From Spirosoma sordidisoli (GTDB lineage: Bacteria; Bacteroidota; Bacteroidia; Cytophagales; Spirosomataceae): a stretch of DNA of 64,000 nucleotides. This document shows positions 25,254-34,640 of this stretch, in pieces; positions within the stretch are counted from its first letter, which is position 1; each line of letters opens with the position of its first letter. The stretch lies in contig NZ_SBLB01000005.1 in NCBI RefSeq assembly GCF_004138325.1, positions 434,001-498,000 on the forward strand. The letters run 5' to 3'. The position numbers and the translations under genes were made by a program. The notes below the pieces were generated by a model. The model did not search any database. It had not been told where the DNA came from and worked only from the letters and a program-made list of their open reading frames with translations.

Positions 25254-25407
25254 TGAAAAGTTAAATAGGCCGAATAATAATCACCTATAGTCGATAGTTT
25301 ATTTTAGTTTATTGCCTAATATCGTGGCCTTTGGCAGTACTCCTGTCCGGTCTTTGAAGTCCTCGGGAGATTGTCTAATTTTATCTGAAAAAAATAAAAC
25401 AGATATC

Positions 25408-26577
25408 ATGTCGTCATCTCTAACTCGTCGTGACTGGCTGCGGGCCAGTGGGTTACTAACCGCCGGACTTACGGCTGGTTTACGCGTTGCTAAAGCCGAT
25501 GTGCAGCGTATGCCCGGCCATTCGGTCTTCGTCAATGAGTTTGCTCCGTTGACGTCTCCTCCCGATACGATGCCCAAGCTGCGGGCCCGGCTGCTGGCCA
25601 ACGAAAACCCGCTGGGTATTGCACCCAGTGCTAAAGAGGCTCTCATCAAAGCCAGCGAGATTGGTAATCGATACGCCTGGATGGAGTTCGCCCAGCTGAA
25701 GAACCTGATTGCGGCCGACGAGGGCGTAACGGCCAGGCATATCATGATGTCGCCGGGTTCGTCAGACATTCTGATGGCAGCCGCTTCGCACTTTGCCAAA
25801 GGGGGCGGTACCATCCTGACCAGTGCCATGACCTACGACGACCTGCTGGAGCGGGCGCAGCGCATGGGCGCCAAGATTGTGTCGATCCCGATGACCAAAG
25901 AATACCAGTATGACCTCAACGCCATCAAGTCGAAGCTGACGCCCGAGGTGAAAATGGTTTATCTGGTCAACCCCAATAACCCCACCGGCACCGTTGTGCC
26001 AACGGCCGATCTGGAAGCTTTTTGTAAAGAGGTATCCCCCAAAGTGCCGGTCTTCGTCGACGAAGCGTATATCGACTTTTACGAGCCGGCGGCCCGCCCC
26101 AAACTGGGTAAGCTGGTGGCCGAAGGGCAGAACCTTATTCTGGCCCGTACGTTCTCGAAAATCCACGGGTTTGCCGGTCTGCGGCTGGGCTATGCCATCG
26201 CACAGCCGGAGATGCTGAAGCTGCTGAAGCCGTACACCAACGGCGAGTTTGCGGTAAGCATCACCACCCTCATGGCCGGTATCGCCAGCTACCAGGACAA
26301 GGCATGGCAGGATCACTGCCGGGCCGAAAACGCCAAAGCCCGCGATTTTACCACCAAAGCCCTCACCGCCCTGGGCTACGAGGTGATTCCGTCAGCGGCC
26401 AACTTCATCCTGTTCCCCATCCGGATGAAGCCCAAAACGTTCGAGGGCCAGATGTTTGCCAATGGCATCGGTATCCAGACGCGTGATTTCAGTGGCCAGC
26501 CCTACTGCCGGGTCAGTGTGGGTACTATGGATGAAATGGCCATGTTCATGGACAGCTTCAAAAAAGTAGTAGGTTAA
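25408..26577 (+). CDS. Tat-exported PLP aminotransferase, histidinol-phosphate aminotransferase-like
   Basis: A 389-residue fold-type I aminotransferase, closest in pattern to HisC-like class I/II enzymes: RLLANENPLGIAPSA, MMSPGSSDILMAAA, VYLVNPNNPTGTVVP, VFVDEAYIDFYEP and the PLP lysine in ARTFSKIHGFAGLRLGYA. Unusually for this fold it begins with a twin-arginine signal (LTRRDWLRASGLLTAGLTAG, residues 5-24), so it should be exported already folded with its cofactor. ATG 25408 is chosen because it places the RR pair near the N-terminus; an in-frame start lies at 25312. The next gene also has a Tat signal and encodes an amine oxidase, suggesting joint periplasmic amine or amino-acid chemistry. 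Confidence 0.88.
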   Translation: MSSSLTRRDWLRASGLLTAGLTAGLRVAKADVQRMPGHSVFVNEFAPLTSPPDTMPKLRARLLANENPLGIAPSAKEALIKASEIGNRYAWMEFAQLKNLIAADEGVTARHIMMSPGSSDILMAAASHFAKGGGTILTSAMTYDDLLERAQRMGAKIVSIPMTKEYQYDLNAIKSKLTPEVKMVYLVNPNNPTGTVVPTADLEAFCKEVSPKVPVFVDEAYIDFYEPAARPKLGKLVAEGQNLILARTFSKIHGFAGLRLGYAIAQPEMLKLLKPYTNGEFAVSITTLMAGIASYQDKAWQDHCRAENAKARDFTTKALTALGYEVIPSAANFILFPIRMKPKTFEGQMFANGIGIQTRDFSGQPYCRVSVGTMDEMAMFMDSFKKVVG

Positions 26578-26686
26578 TTACAGGAGTCAGGCAGGAAGGG
26601 GCAGGAGAGAGGCACCGGACATTGTTCAGCCGATTCGCTCCTCCTCGCTTCCTTCAGCACCCCCGGCTCCTCTCTTCCCCCGTTCT

Positions 26687-28246
26687 ATGACTCGTCGTGA
26701 CTTTATTAACCAAACATCTGCCAGTTACGCTAGCTTACTGGCATGGGGTCTGCTGCAGCCAGCCCCCGCTTCGGCATTGAGCCTGCCTGCTAACGGACGT
26801 ACCAGCGATGGAAAAGGGCGTAAGGTTGTTGTTCTGGGAGCCGGGCTGGCCGGTATGGCCGCGGCCTACGAACTCGGGAAACTGGGGTATGAATGCACCG
26901 TGCTGGAGGCTCGGGGGCGTTCGGGTGGGCGCGTCTGGACGGTTCGGGGCGGTACTGCCGAGACGGAACTGGGTGGAGGTACGCCACAGAGCTGCCAGTT
27001 TGAAGAAGGACTTTACTTCAACGGCGGAGCGGCCCGTATTCCGCACCATCACCAGCTGACCCTGCAGTATTGCCGGGAGCTGGGGGTGCCGCTTCAGATC
27101 TTTAACGGGAATAACGAAGCCGCCTATCTCTATAACGACGGTGGCACGGGCCCACTGGCCAACCGGCGGCTGCGTATCAAAGAGTATCACAACGACATGC
27201 GCGGCTATACGGCCGAGCTGCTGGCCAAGTCGCTGGACCAGAGTGCTCTCGATCAGCAGCTGACCAAAGAAGACATCGAGAAACTGGTCGATTTTCTGAA
27301 AAACGAAGGCGACCTCAACACCGCCCACCTGTATAAAGGCACCAACCGGCGGGGCTATAAAAGCAGCCGCGAACCCGGTGCGGGCCAGTCGCCCGGCGAG
27401 ATGACTGACCCGTTTGGTCTGACCGATCTGCTGCGCTCGGGCTTCAACCAGCCCGTATTCTACAACGTTGGCGATTACATCTACGAACAACAGACTACCT
27501 TGCTTCAGCCGGTAGGCGGCATGGATGCTATTCCGAAAGCACTGGAGAAGAAACTGGCCGGTAAAATCGTATTCAACGCACCCGTTACCGAGTTGCGCAA
27601 GACCGAATCGGGCGTGCGGGTCGTTTACCAGCGCAATGGAAAACCCGCTGAGCTGACCGCCGAATTCTGCGTCTGTACGCTCCCGCTGCCGATGCTGAAG
27701 AATCTGGAGTCCGATCTGTCCGGTACCGTCAAGCGCGCGGCCGATTTTGTCCCCTACATCAAAACCGGTAAGATCGGGCTGCAGTTCAAACGGCGTTTCT
27801 GGGAAGAAGACGACTGGATATACGGCGGTATTTCGCGTACCAACATGGACATCAACCAGATCTGGTATCCGTCGTTCGGGTTCCAGGGGCGCAAAGGGGT
27901 GCTGATTGGCTATTACAACTTTTACAGCCGGGCCGAAGCCGTTGGGGCTATGTCGGTTGCCGAGCGCGAGAAGCTGGCGCTGGCGCAGGGCGGTAAAATT
28001 CACCCCCAGTACCCCGCCGAATTTGAGAATTCGTTCTCGCTGGCCTGGCATCGGCTTCCCTACAGCGCCGGTGGCTGGGCTACCTACGACGACGCTACCC
28101 GCAGGAAATACTACCCCGCCCTGCTGGAGCCCGATGGAAACATCTATTTTGCCGGTGAACATACAACCTACCTGACCGCCTGGATGGCCGGTGCCTTTAC
28201 GTCGGCTCGCCGGACGGTCGAAGCCATTGCGGCCCGGGTAGGCTAA
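26687..28246 (+). CDS. Tat-exported flavin monoamine oxidase-family protein
   Basis: A 519-residue FAD-dependent amine oxidase of the MAO / L-amino-acid oxidase superfamily. It starts with a Tat signal (MTRRDFINQTSASYASLLAW). The FAD dinucleotide fold is VVVLGAGLAGMAAAYELGKL at about 48-67, followed by LEARGRSGGRVWT. The C-terminal FAD contact is IYFAGEHTTYLTAWMAGA at about 485-502. Enzymes of this family oxidise primary amines or amino acids to imines with release of hydrogen peroxide. Export with its neighbours suggests periplasmic action. The Hint-domain gene follows after 18 bases, so the two are almost certainly co-transcribed. Confidence 0.9.
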   Translation: MTRRDFINQTSASYASLLAWGLLQPAPASALSLPANGRTSDGKGRKVVVLGAGLAGMAAAYELGKLGYECTVLEARGRSGGRVWTVRGGTAETELGGGTPQSCQFEEGLYFNGGAARIPHHHQLTLQYCRELGVPLQIFNGNNEAAYLYNDGGTGPLANRRLRIKEYHNDMRGYTAELLAKSLDQSALDQQLTKEDIEKLVDFLKNEGDLNTAHLYKGTNRRGYKSSREPGAGQSPGEMTDPFGLTDLLRSGFNQPVFYNVGDYIYEQQTTLLQPVGGMDAIPKALEKKLAGKIVFNAPVTELRKTESGVRVVYQRNGKPAELTAEFCVCTLPLPMLKNLESDLSGTVKRAADFVPYIKTGKIGLQFKRRFWEEDDWIYGGISRTNMDINQIWYPSFGFQGRKGVLIGYYNFYSRAEAVGAMSVAEREKLALAQGGKIHPQYPAEFENSFSLAWHRLPYSAGGWATYDDATRRKYYPALLEPDGNIYFAGEHTTYLTAWMAGAFTSARRTVEAIAARVG

Positions 28247-28264
28247 CCAACAACCAAGTCAACT

Positions 28265-29269
28265 ATGAAAACTAACCTATTTGCCATTCTGCTCTTCGTT
28301 GTCTGCGCCGTTACGACGCAAACCTTAAGCCAGCGCGTCTGGGCGCAGTCGACTGCCACCAGCATGGGCATGACCGCCGACCAGGCTACGGCGGTCAAAG
28401 CCATCAAAATTGCGAACCTCGACAAAGACACCTATTTCAAATCGGGTGGGTTCATCCTGGACCGTTACGAGGAGCGTCCGGCCTATGTCTTCACCTACAG
28501 CGATGGAATTACCCGGAAAATCTATCTCTACAAGGTCTTTACCGCCCAGGATACCAAAGAGCTGGGACTGCTGGCGATCTACAAAAACGAGAAGTCAGGC
28601 GATGTTAAGTCGTTCGTCATTCCGGGCGCATCGGCCGATCGGAAAGCGTGGGACGCCTACATCGACGACCTGAAATACGTAGGGGAGAAAGAGCCCGGGC
28701 TGATGTCGACGCTGACGTTTGTGCTGTCGCGCGAGATGGCCGGACTACTGGCCGGTGGCAGCGGCAAAAGTGAAGAGGGGGGCGACAAGAAAAAAGACGA
28801 GTATAACTTCTGCTTTGCCGCCGACGCACCCGTAACGCTGGCCAACGGCAGCTCGAAACCGATCAGCACCCTACAGGCCGGTGATGTGGTCCAGGGCTAT
28901 GCAGCCGCTACCAAAACCGTTCTGCCAACCAGAGTCACGAAGCTCAACGTCCACGAAGCCGGTTCATTTACCATCGCTGGTGTATGGCTGAGCCCGGCGG
29001 CTGAACTGACGGCCGGTACGCAGGCTCAGCCCACCGCGCCCGTACTGTTCGAAGCCACGGCGAACCACCCTGTTTTGACGGCTACCGGCCGCAAAGCCCT
29101 GGGTGAGGTAACTACCGGCGAGTTGCTGTACCGGACCGAAAACGGTCGGGCCGAAGCGTACCGGGTTGTCCGGACAGAAGCCGCCGTTCGTACCGTTGAC
29201 CGCGTGTACTCGCTGGTTACCGAAGCCGGCGCCTATGTAGTTGGCGGAACCATAGTACTCGATAAATAA
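28265..29269 (+). CDS. Secreted protein with C-terminal Hint (intein-like) domain
   Basis: A 334-residue protein with a signal peptide (about 1-28, VWAQ). Residues about 35-165 are a small alpha/beta domain I do not recognise. After a charged Gly/Lys/Asp linker comes a Hint domain, residues 183-334: C183 starts block A (CFAADAPVTLANGSSKPI), a TxxH element lies in EATANHPVLT (T265, H268), and the closing strands are VYSLVTEAGAYVVGG. Hint domains cleave or ligate their own backbone. The usual final His-Asn is absent: the protein ends VLDK, as in Hedgehog-type modules that pass the N-terminal part to an outside nucleophile. It is the last gene of the exported cassette and is followed by a terminator. 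Confidence 0.8.
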   Translation: MKTNLFAILLFVVCAVTTQTLSQRVWAQSTATSMGMTADQATAVKAIKIANLDKDTYFKSGGFILDRYEERPAYVFTYSDGITRKIYLYKVFTAQDTKELGLLAIYKNEKSGDVKSFVIPGASADRKAWDAYIDDLKYVGEKEPGLMSTLTFVLSREMAGLLAGGSGKSEEGGDKKKDEYNFCFAADAPVTLANGSSKPISTLQAGDVVQGYAAATKTVLPTRVTKLNVHEAGSFTIAGVWLSPAAELTAGTQAQPTAPVLFEATANHPVLTATGRKALGEVTTGELLYRTENGRAEAYRVVRTEAAVRTVDRVYSLVTEAGAYVVGGTIVLDK

Positions 29270-29291
29270 AACGACTAACCTAACCTACCTG

Positions 29292-29334
29292 GCCGCTGCG
29301 CCCGTCCGTCCGGATGGGCGCAGCGGCTTTTTTT
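29292..29334 (+). terminator. Rho-independent terminator after the Hint gene
   Basis: A 12-bp perfect GC-rich stem (GCCGCTGCGCCC 29292-29303 with its complement at 29316-29327) is followed by seven T (29328-29334). It closes the aminotransferase-oxidase-Hint unit. Confidence 0.85.
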
Positions 29335-29424
29335 GCTCGGTCGGCCGATGGGTCTCTTTTTTTATCTCTGTCTTTGGCCTCCCCCCGGTCCTTCGTCGGG
29401 ATGACAGACAACGCGGAAAGAGCG

Positions 29425-30672
29425 TTATTTCTTTGTCCGGTTCTCGAACAGGAATACGCCGTTTTTATTGGCGATCACGATGTCCGGCTTTTTATCGCCA
29501 GTCATGTCCTGCACCACAATGTTGAGGCCCGCGCCAGAGTCGGTGTCGATGACGTGTTCTTTGTAATAGGGAGCCTGGCCGGGCGTAAATTCAAACCACA
29601 GCAGGATAGGTGAATCACCGTCGCCGGGGTCGCGGCCGTTATGGGCCAGAAAACGCTTGCCGGTGATATAATCGGCGCGACCGTCGCCGTTCAGATCAGC
29701 CATGATCGACGAGTGGGTCTGGGAAGTGGTGTTGCTCATCAGGTGCGTTTTGAAATTGATCTGGCCCTGCTCGTCGATTACCTGCTCATGCCACCAGATG
29801 CCCAGTGCATGGGCCGACGCACTGACCACATCGTTCCGGCCGTCGCCGTTGACGTCCAGTACCTGCATGTGCGAGCAGGGTTCACCCAGATTAGCCGGGT
29901 GGAATACCCAGTTTCCTCCCTTGATATCGGTAGTGCCTTTGTACCAGCCCTCCCGCACCACAACGTCTTTCAGCCCATCTTTATCGACGTCGCCATAGCC
30001 GATCCCGTGCGAGAAAATCTCGGTGCCGGGCACGTTCTCCTGGCTCAGCGCAAACCGTTTCCACTCGGTTTCGCCGGGTTTGGCGGGTGCTTTCAGCCAG
30101 ACGATCTGCTTTTTGGCCCGGTCGCCACACAGGATATCGAGACGGCCGTCGCCATCGATGTCGATAAAGCCCGGCGACTCGTTGGCGATACCCATCGAAT
30201 CGGCGAGGATATGCCTGGGCCAGGCGCCGGTTTTTCCCTGCGGGTTCTCGAACCAGAAGCCGGGCTTGCCCGGAAAGTCGACAATGACCACGTCGTCCCA
30301 GCCATCCTGATTGACGTCCATGCCCAGGTTCAGGAATGACTCGCTATACTCTTTGCGCGGGTCGAAAACGCGGGATGGGGCCATCTCGTGACGCGTCCAG
30401 TTGGGTGCTTCGAACCAGTAATAGCCCGCCACAATATCCATCCGGCCGTCTTTGTTCAGGTCGGCTACGGCTACGCCCTCCGACAGAAAATCGCGTGTAA
30501 GCGTCGTTTTCCGGAAGTCGCCCGATGGCACAACCGCCCTGGCCGGTGTGGGTGGGGTTATTGCTGTGCTGGCGGCCTGCTGCCGGCGTACGTTGAACAG
30601 TGATTTCGACTGGCCCTGTGCGCCGGTAAGCCAGCCGAGCAGGAGTGTCGTGATGATCAAGGTCTTTTTCAT
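29425..30672 (-). CDS. Secreted VCBS/FG-GAP repeat protein
   Basis: A 415-residue exported protein (signal peptide about 1-20) with seven D-x-[DN]-x-D-G-x-x-D type calcium-binding FG-GAP motifs, for example VADLNKDGRMDIV, DVNQDGWDDVV, DIDGDGRLDIL and DVNGDGRNDVV. These build a beta-propeller. Such proteins in Bacteroidota are encoded beside sugar-oxidation and DUF1080 genes, as here. It is the last gene of a three-gene minus-strand unit after the DUF1080 and propeller genes. A catalytic role is not evident. Confidence 0.85.
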   Translation of the reverse strand: MKKTLIITTLLLGWLTGAQGQSKSLFNVRRQQAASTAITPPTPARAVVPSGDFRKTTLTRDFLSEGVAVADLNKDGRMDIVAGYYWFEAPNWTRHEMAPSRVFDPRKEYSESFLNLGMDVNQDGWDDVVIVDFPGKPGFWFENPQGKTGAWPRHILADSMGIANESPGFIDIDGDGRLDILCGDRAKKQIVWLKAPAKPGETEWKRFALSQENVPGTEIFSHGIGYGDVDKDGLKDVVVREGWYKGTTDIKGGNWVFHPANLGEPCSHMQVLDVNGDGRNDVVSASAHALGIWWHEQVIDEQGQINFKTHLMSNTTSQTHSSIMADLNGDGRADYITGKRFLAHNGRDPGDGDSPILLWFEFTPGQAPYYKEHVIDTDSGAGLNIVVQDMTGDKKPDIVIANKNGVFLFENRTKK

Positions 30673-30744
30673 AGTCGGCCCGGGCTGTTGATCGGGTTGT
30701 GTAAAGATAACGCCGTAGGGAGTTGCGGGGTAATCGGTTCGAGT

Positions 30745-30820
30745 TTCCGGTTCGTGGGGACACGGACCGGGGTGGGGTGATCGTTTCTAGCTTCCGGTTC
30801 GTGGGGACACGGACCGGGGT
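30745..30820. repeat. 29-bp direct repeat, two copies
   Basis: Two exact copies of a 29-base word (30745-30773 and 30792-30820) centred on gtggggacacggacc lie 47 bases apart in the gap between the propeller and VCBS genes. The ggacacggacc core recurs in the array near 59.9 kb, so it may belong to a dispersed family. Confidence 0.7.
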
Positions 30821-30835
30821 AGCGGGCGAGTGTCT

Positions 30836-33703
30836 CTAGTCTTCCAGGGCTTTGGCGATCAGCGTCTGAAGTTCGTGGTTTTCGGGCGAGTGATCCCGTT
30901 TGCCCAGGCGGTCGTTCAGCTCTTTGAGTAGCTTCTTCGCATCGTCGGTACCGATGGCGGCTATACGCTGAACCGTATAGGTCAGTTGCTTGGGCATTTT
31001 AGACTTCTGGGCCATCTCGAGCGCGCGTTTCATGTCGAGCGCGGCCAGCGGTTCAGATGCGTACCAGACCATCAGCGGCAGGTTGTGGTCATCCTTATCC
31101 TCAACCCGCTGCACGAGGGCGTCCATCACCTCCCAGCGCTGTGCCGGTTCGAGCCGGAGCATGGCTGAGGTGAGATAGAGCCGCACCAGAGCTGAATTGT
31201 CCTGCCGGGCCATGGTCGCCAGCCGCTTCAGCCCCTCGGGCGAAACCGCTTTGTTCTCGGCCAGCAGCTGGATGGCCCAGCTTCGGATGTACTCGTTCTC
31301 GTGCGCCAGCAAGGCCGTCAGTTCCTTCTCACTCAGGCCTTTGGTGACGTGCAGAGCCCAGAGCGCGCGGAGCTTTCGGGTCGGGTCGGGGTTGCTGGTC
31401 AGGATTTCCTTCAGCGCTTTGTGGACTTTTTTGTCGGGGCCGCGCTCCTGCAGCAGGGTGCGGGCCTGCCGTACGTACCATTCGTTCGAATGCAGCTGGT
31501 AGTTGACGAGTTCGCGGCTGGAGGCACTGGCCAGGTCGACCTGTACCCATTTGTCGTTCTGGTGGGTGATCTTGAAGATCCGGCCCATCGTCTTATCGTG
31601 CACGTCGGGGTTGGGGCTGTGGCACTGGTTTTTGTCGTACCAGTCGATGGCCCATACCGAGCCGCTGGGGTCGTATTTCAGGTTCAGCCATTGCGACCAG
31701 GAGTCGTTCATGACCAGGAAATCGGGGCGGTGGTTTACTTCGTAGCCCGACCCGGCGCGGGCCGGATGATCGCGGTTGAGCCGGGCCCCGTTGATATTGT
31801 TCATGAAAATATCGTTGCGGTATTCGCGGGGCCAGCTCTCGCCACCCAGGTAGATCATGGCACCGGCATGCGCATGACCACCTCCAGCCGACGCTGACCG
31901 GAAGTTACCCGCATGGGGCCCCCGTTCGCCCACCCAGTGTACGTGGTCGGCGTGGGTTTTGATGTCGTCGTAGGTATAGGGGTTGAAGTGATTCCCGGCC
32001 TGGCGGAAATAACGCCCGCCCTGAATCATGCTGTACATATGCGGAATAACGCAGGCTGTAACGAAGGCGTGGCCGTAGTCGTTGAAGTCGAGCCCCCAGG
32101 GGTTGCTGGTGCCTTCCGAAAAGAGTTCGAACCGGTGGGTCGTGGGATGAAACCGCCATACGCCGGCGTTCAGTTTGGTTCGTTCGGCATCGGGCGCGCC
32201 GGGCTTGCCTACGTTCGAGTGCGTAAAGACACCGTGGGTGCCGTACAGCCAGCCATCCGGTCCCCACCGCAGGCTGTTCAGCACCTCGTGCGTATCGTCG
32301 GTGCCCCAGCCATCGAGCATCTTCTGGGGAGGGCCGGCGGGCTTATCGGTTTTGAAGTCGGCCGGGATGAACAACAGGTACGGAGCCGCGCCAAGCCATA
32401 CGCCCCCCATCCCCACTTCGATACCACTGACCAGGTTCAGACCTTCGGCAAAGACCTTTTTCTTGTCGAGCGTGCCGTCGCCGTTGGTATCTTCAAAAAT
32501 AAGGATGCGGTCGCGCCCCTGGCCTTCGGGGGCCGGAACGGGGTAGGTATGCGACTCAACCACCCACAGCCGGCCGCGCGGGTCGAACGTGAAGCAGATA
32601 GGTTTAACGATGTCCGGCTCCGCAGCGGCCAGGGTAATGCGAAAGCCCGTGGGCAGGGTCATGGCCTTGGCTGCCTCGATACCCGACAGCCCGGCGTTCA
32701 GCACCGGGTCGAGGGGCGGCAGAATAATGATGTCTTTCTGTTTCAGCTCGTTGGCGAACACCGGCCGGGTCGGGTAAAACAGAAACTCATCGAAGTTGAT
32801 ATGCGCCCACTTGTCGTGCGGGATATACGGAATCTGCGAAATGCCGGTCTCGTTGTCGATAATCCGGATAAATATGTCCTGATCCTGATAGGCCTGCAGG
32901 TCGACGACAACCGGCTGAAGCGTGGCGCGTCCCTGACCGGTGCTATGAAAAATGACCTTGTTCGTACCGGCCTGTACCAGCTCGACCCGCGTATCCAGCA
33001 ACGCACCCCCCGACACCCGGAAGGCGGCAAAGGGCTGTGTGACCCGAAACGGCGCCGAGGTCAGGGTGCCGGTCCGCTTCGCGTTTACCGTGCCGCCACT
33101 GCTCAGGAAGTACTTGCCGCCGAAGCCGATGGTCATGTCTTTCTCGTGTACCGGCGACGGGTCCTGATCGACCAGTGCGTTCGTAAAGGCATCGCCGGTG
33201 GCGGTCCAGTCGGTCAGGGTGCCGGTCTCGAAATTCAGGTTCATAGGTTTGCCATTCCGCATCGGCAGCTGGCCGGCCACGGTTGCGGTAGTAATGGCGC
33301 CTTCAACCACCTCGAACGTGCCGACCATACCAGCTGTGCGGTGGCCCGGCACGGTACAGAAGTACGTATCGCTTTTGTCGGCTTTGAAGGTGATGCTGGT
33401 GCTGGTGCCTTTTTCCTGCAGGGTTTTGCTTTTGATGCCGAGTTTTTCCAGCGCGATATCGTGCGTCATCAGCTCGCCGTTGGTAATCGTAATCCGGACC
33501 CGGTCGCCTTTGTTGGCACGCAAGGTCGGGTTGCGGGCGCCGTCTTTGGCAAAATAGCCGAGCATCGTGGCTTCGAGGGCATAGTCGCGGTCTACTTTTT
33601 CGGTGTCCTGGCCGGGCTTGCTGGCTGGGGTCTGGGCCGTGCTGTCTGGCCTGGTCAGAGACAGCGAACCGGTGAGGAGGAACAGGAAAGTGAGTTTGTT
33701 CAT
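30836..33703 (-). CDS. Cupredoxin plus membrane-bound-dehydrogenase-type beta-propeller and HEAT-like repeats
   Basis: A 955-residue exported protein. After the signal peptide, residues about 45-130 are a plastocyanin/azurin-like cupredoxin with type 1 copper ligands in LMTHDIAL and YFCTVPGHRTAGM. A beta-sandwich linker follows. Residues about 350-690 form a six- or seven-bladed propeller of the PVC-type dehydrogenase family (FTFDPRGRLWVVESHTYP, LIFEDTNGDGTLDKKKVFA, SLRWGPDGWLYGTHGVF). The C-terminal ~230 residues are helical HEAT-like repeats. No CxxCH haem site is seen. It probably acts in periplasmic sugar or alcohol oxidation with copper electron transfer, an inference from relatives. It lies 47 bases after the DUF1080 gene. 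Confidence 0.8.
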   Translation of the reverse strand: MNKLTFLFLLTGSLSLTRPDSTAQTPASKPGQDTEKVDRDYALEATMLGYFAKDGARNPTLRANKGDRVRITITNGELMTHDIALEKLGIKSKTLQEKGTSTSITFKADKSDTYFCTVPGHRTAGMVGTFEVVEGAITTATVAGQLPMRNGKPMNLNFETGTLTDWTATGDAFTNALVDQDPSPVHEKDMTIGFGGKYFLSSGGTVNAKRTGTLTSAPFRVTQPFAAFRVSGGALLDTRVELVQAGTNKVIFHSTGQGRATLQPVVVDLQAYQDQDIFIRIIDNETGISQIPYIPHDKWAHINFDEFLFYPTRPVFANELKQKDIIILPPLDPVLNAGLSGIEAAKAMTLPTGFRITLAAAEPDIVKPICFTFDPRGRLWVVESHTYPVPAPEGQGRDRILIFEDTNGDGTLDKKKVFAEGLNLVSGIEVGMGGVWLGAAPYLLFIPADFKTDKPAGPPQKMLDGWGTDDTHEVLNSLRWGPDGWLYGTHGVFTHSNVGKPGAPDAERTKLNAGVWRFHPTTHRFELFSEGTSNPWGLDFNDYGHAFVTACVIPHMYSMIQGGRYFRQAGNHFNPYTYDDIKTHADHVHWVGERGPHAGNFRSASAGGGHAHAGAMIYLGGESWPREYRNDIFMNNINGARLNRDHPARAGSGYEVNHRPDFLVMNDSWSQWLNLKYDPSGSVWAIDWYDKNQCHSPNPDVHDKTMGRIFKITHQNDKWVQVDLASASSRELVNYQLHSNEWYVRQARTLLQERGPDKKVHKALKEILTSNPDPTRKLRALWALHVTKGLSEKELTALLAHENEYIRSWAIQLLAENKAVSPEGLKRLATMARQDNSALVRLYLTSAMLRLEPAQRWEVMDALVQRVEDKDDHNLPLMVWYASEPLAALDMKRALEMAQKSKMPKQLTYTVQRIAAIGTDDAKKLLKELNDRLGKRDHSPENHELQTLIAKALED

Positions 33704-33750
33704 GGGGTATGTCGCGTCTAACAGATACGGAGCAGCACTACTACGGGCGG

Positions 33751-34440
33751 TCAGAGTTCGGTCAGGGTAAGGTCGCGAAATTCGACCTGGGCCGCTCCTC
33801 CGCTATGGATCTGAACAGCAATGACCCCGCGTTGCGGAATCCGGCTGTTGGTTTCGGTATAATCGGCGGTTTTGACGCCGTTGATGTACAGTTCGTGTCG
33901 GTTGCCCCGGCAGCGGATGATGTAGCTGTTCCAGCCGTCTTCCTTCAGGATACGTTTCAGCGTACTCAGATCGCCACCGACGAGTTTTCCCCGCCGATGT
34001 TCGTCGTAGATGTCGCCCCAGTAGCCGGTGCCTATGTCGGCCTGATAGCCAACTATTGAGTCGCCCTGCAGCACCGACCGGTATTGGATACCGCTGTTGA
34101 TCATGCCCGTTGCCGGATTGCCCGACAGCCGAAAGAGGCAGCGAAACTCAAAGTCGCCGTATTGGTTGATGGTATGCAGATACGTATTGGCGGGTATTTT
34201 CCTGACGCCATCCCCGCTCCGGATAGCGCTGTCGGCCACGTACCACAGGCGGGCATGGGTGGGGTCGACGGTTTTCCAGCCGTTGAGGGTCTTTCCATCG
34301 AACAGCGAAACGGCTTTTACCGTCGACTGGGCCGAAGCAGGGCCCAGGCTGCCCGCCTGCATCAGTATCGCGAGGCAGATGGCCAGCAGCCCGTTCGACA
34401 GAACGGGCCGGGAGGGATGAGGCTGTTGGTCTGGGTGCAT
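33751..34440 (-). CDS. DUF1080 (3-keto-disaccharide hydrolase-like) secreted protein
   Basis: A 229-residue protein with a signal peptide (to about residue 38) and one DUF1080 domain, a concanavalin-like beta-sandwich. Diagnostic text: SLFDGKTLNGWKTVD, YGDFEFRCLFRLSG, INSGIQYRS, WNSYIIRCRGNRHELYINGV and GVIAVQIHSGG. Characterised members cleave 3-keto-glycosides in sugar catabolism. It is the first gene of a minus-strand unit with two propeller proteins, divergent from an AraC-type regulator that may control it. Confidence 0.88.
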   Translation of the reverse strand: MHPDQQPHPSRPVLSNGLLAICLAILMQAGSLGPASAQSTVKAVSLFDGKTLNGWKTVDPTHARLWYVADSAIRSGDGVRKIPANTYLHTINQYGDFEFRCLFRLSGNPATGMINSGIQYRSVLQGDSIVGYQADIGTGYWGDIYDEHRRGKLVGGDLSTLKRILKEDGWNSYIIRCRGNRHELYINGVKTADYTETNSRIPQRGVIAVQIHSGGAAQVEFRDLTLTEL

Positions 34441-34640
34441 CCTGTCGATAGCAAGCGGGTAACCCCTGAAACAGATAATGTATAAAGGGCTAAACGTTAT
34501 TTCTATTACTCATCCATGATTCGATTATACGTTTCGGGGTCGGACGCATTGGTAGCCCTGAATCCGGACATCGACATAACTAACCGGCTGCAAACGGGTT
34601 GATAAACCGGGTGGTGCTTTTGTGGCATCGCCCGGCCCCG

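Noticed and set aside
25164..25407. Missing or degraded nuoN after nuoM
   Set aside because: The gap is AT-rich with no hydrophobic open frame or nuoN-like text, so it is an intergenic region rather than a remnant.
26735..28162. Minus-strand open frame of about 475 codons opposite the amine oxidase
   Set aside because: The plus strand shows the FAD motifs and a Tat signal; the reverse frame has no recognisable features.
28265..29269. Polymorphic toxin with Hint pre-toxin module
   Set aside because: The chain ends with the Hint domain; no toxin follows and no immunity gene is adjacent.
31913..33721. Long plus-strand open frame (about 600 codons) opposite the cupredoxin-propeller gene
   Set aside because: It has no domain-like pattern and mirrors the codons of the clearly real minus-strand gene; long antisense frames are expected in GC-rich DNA.
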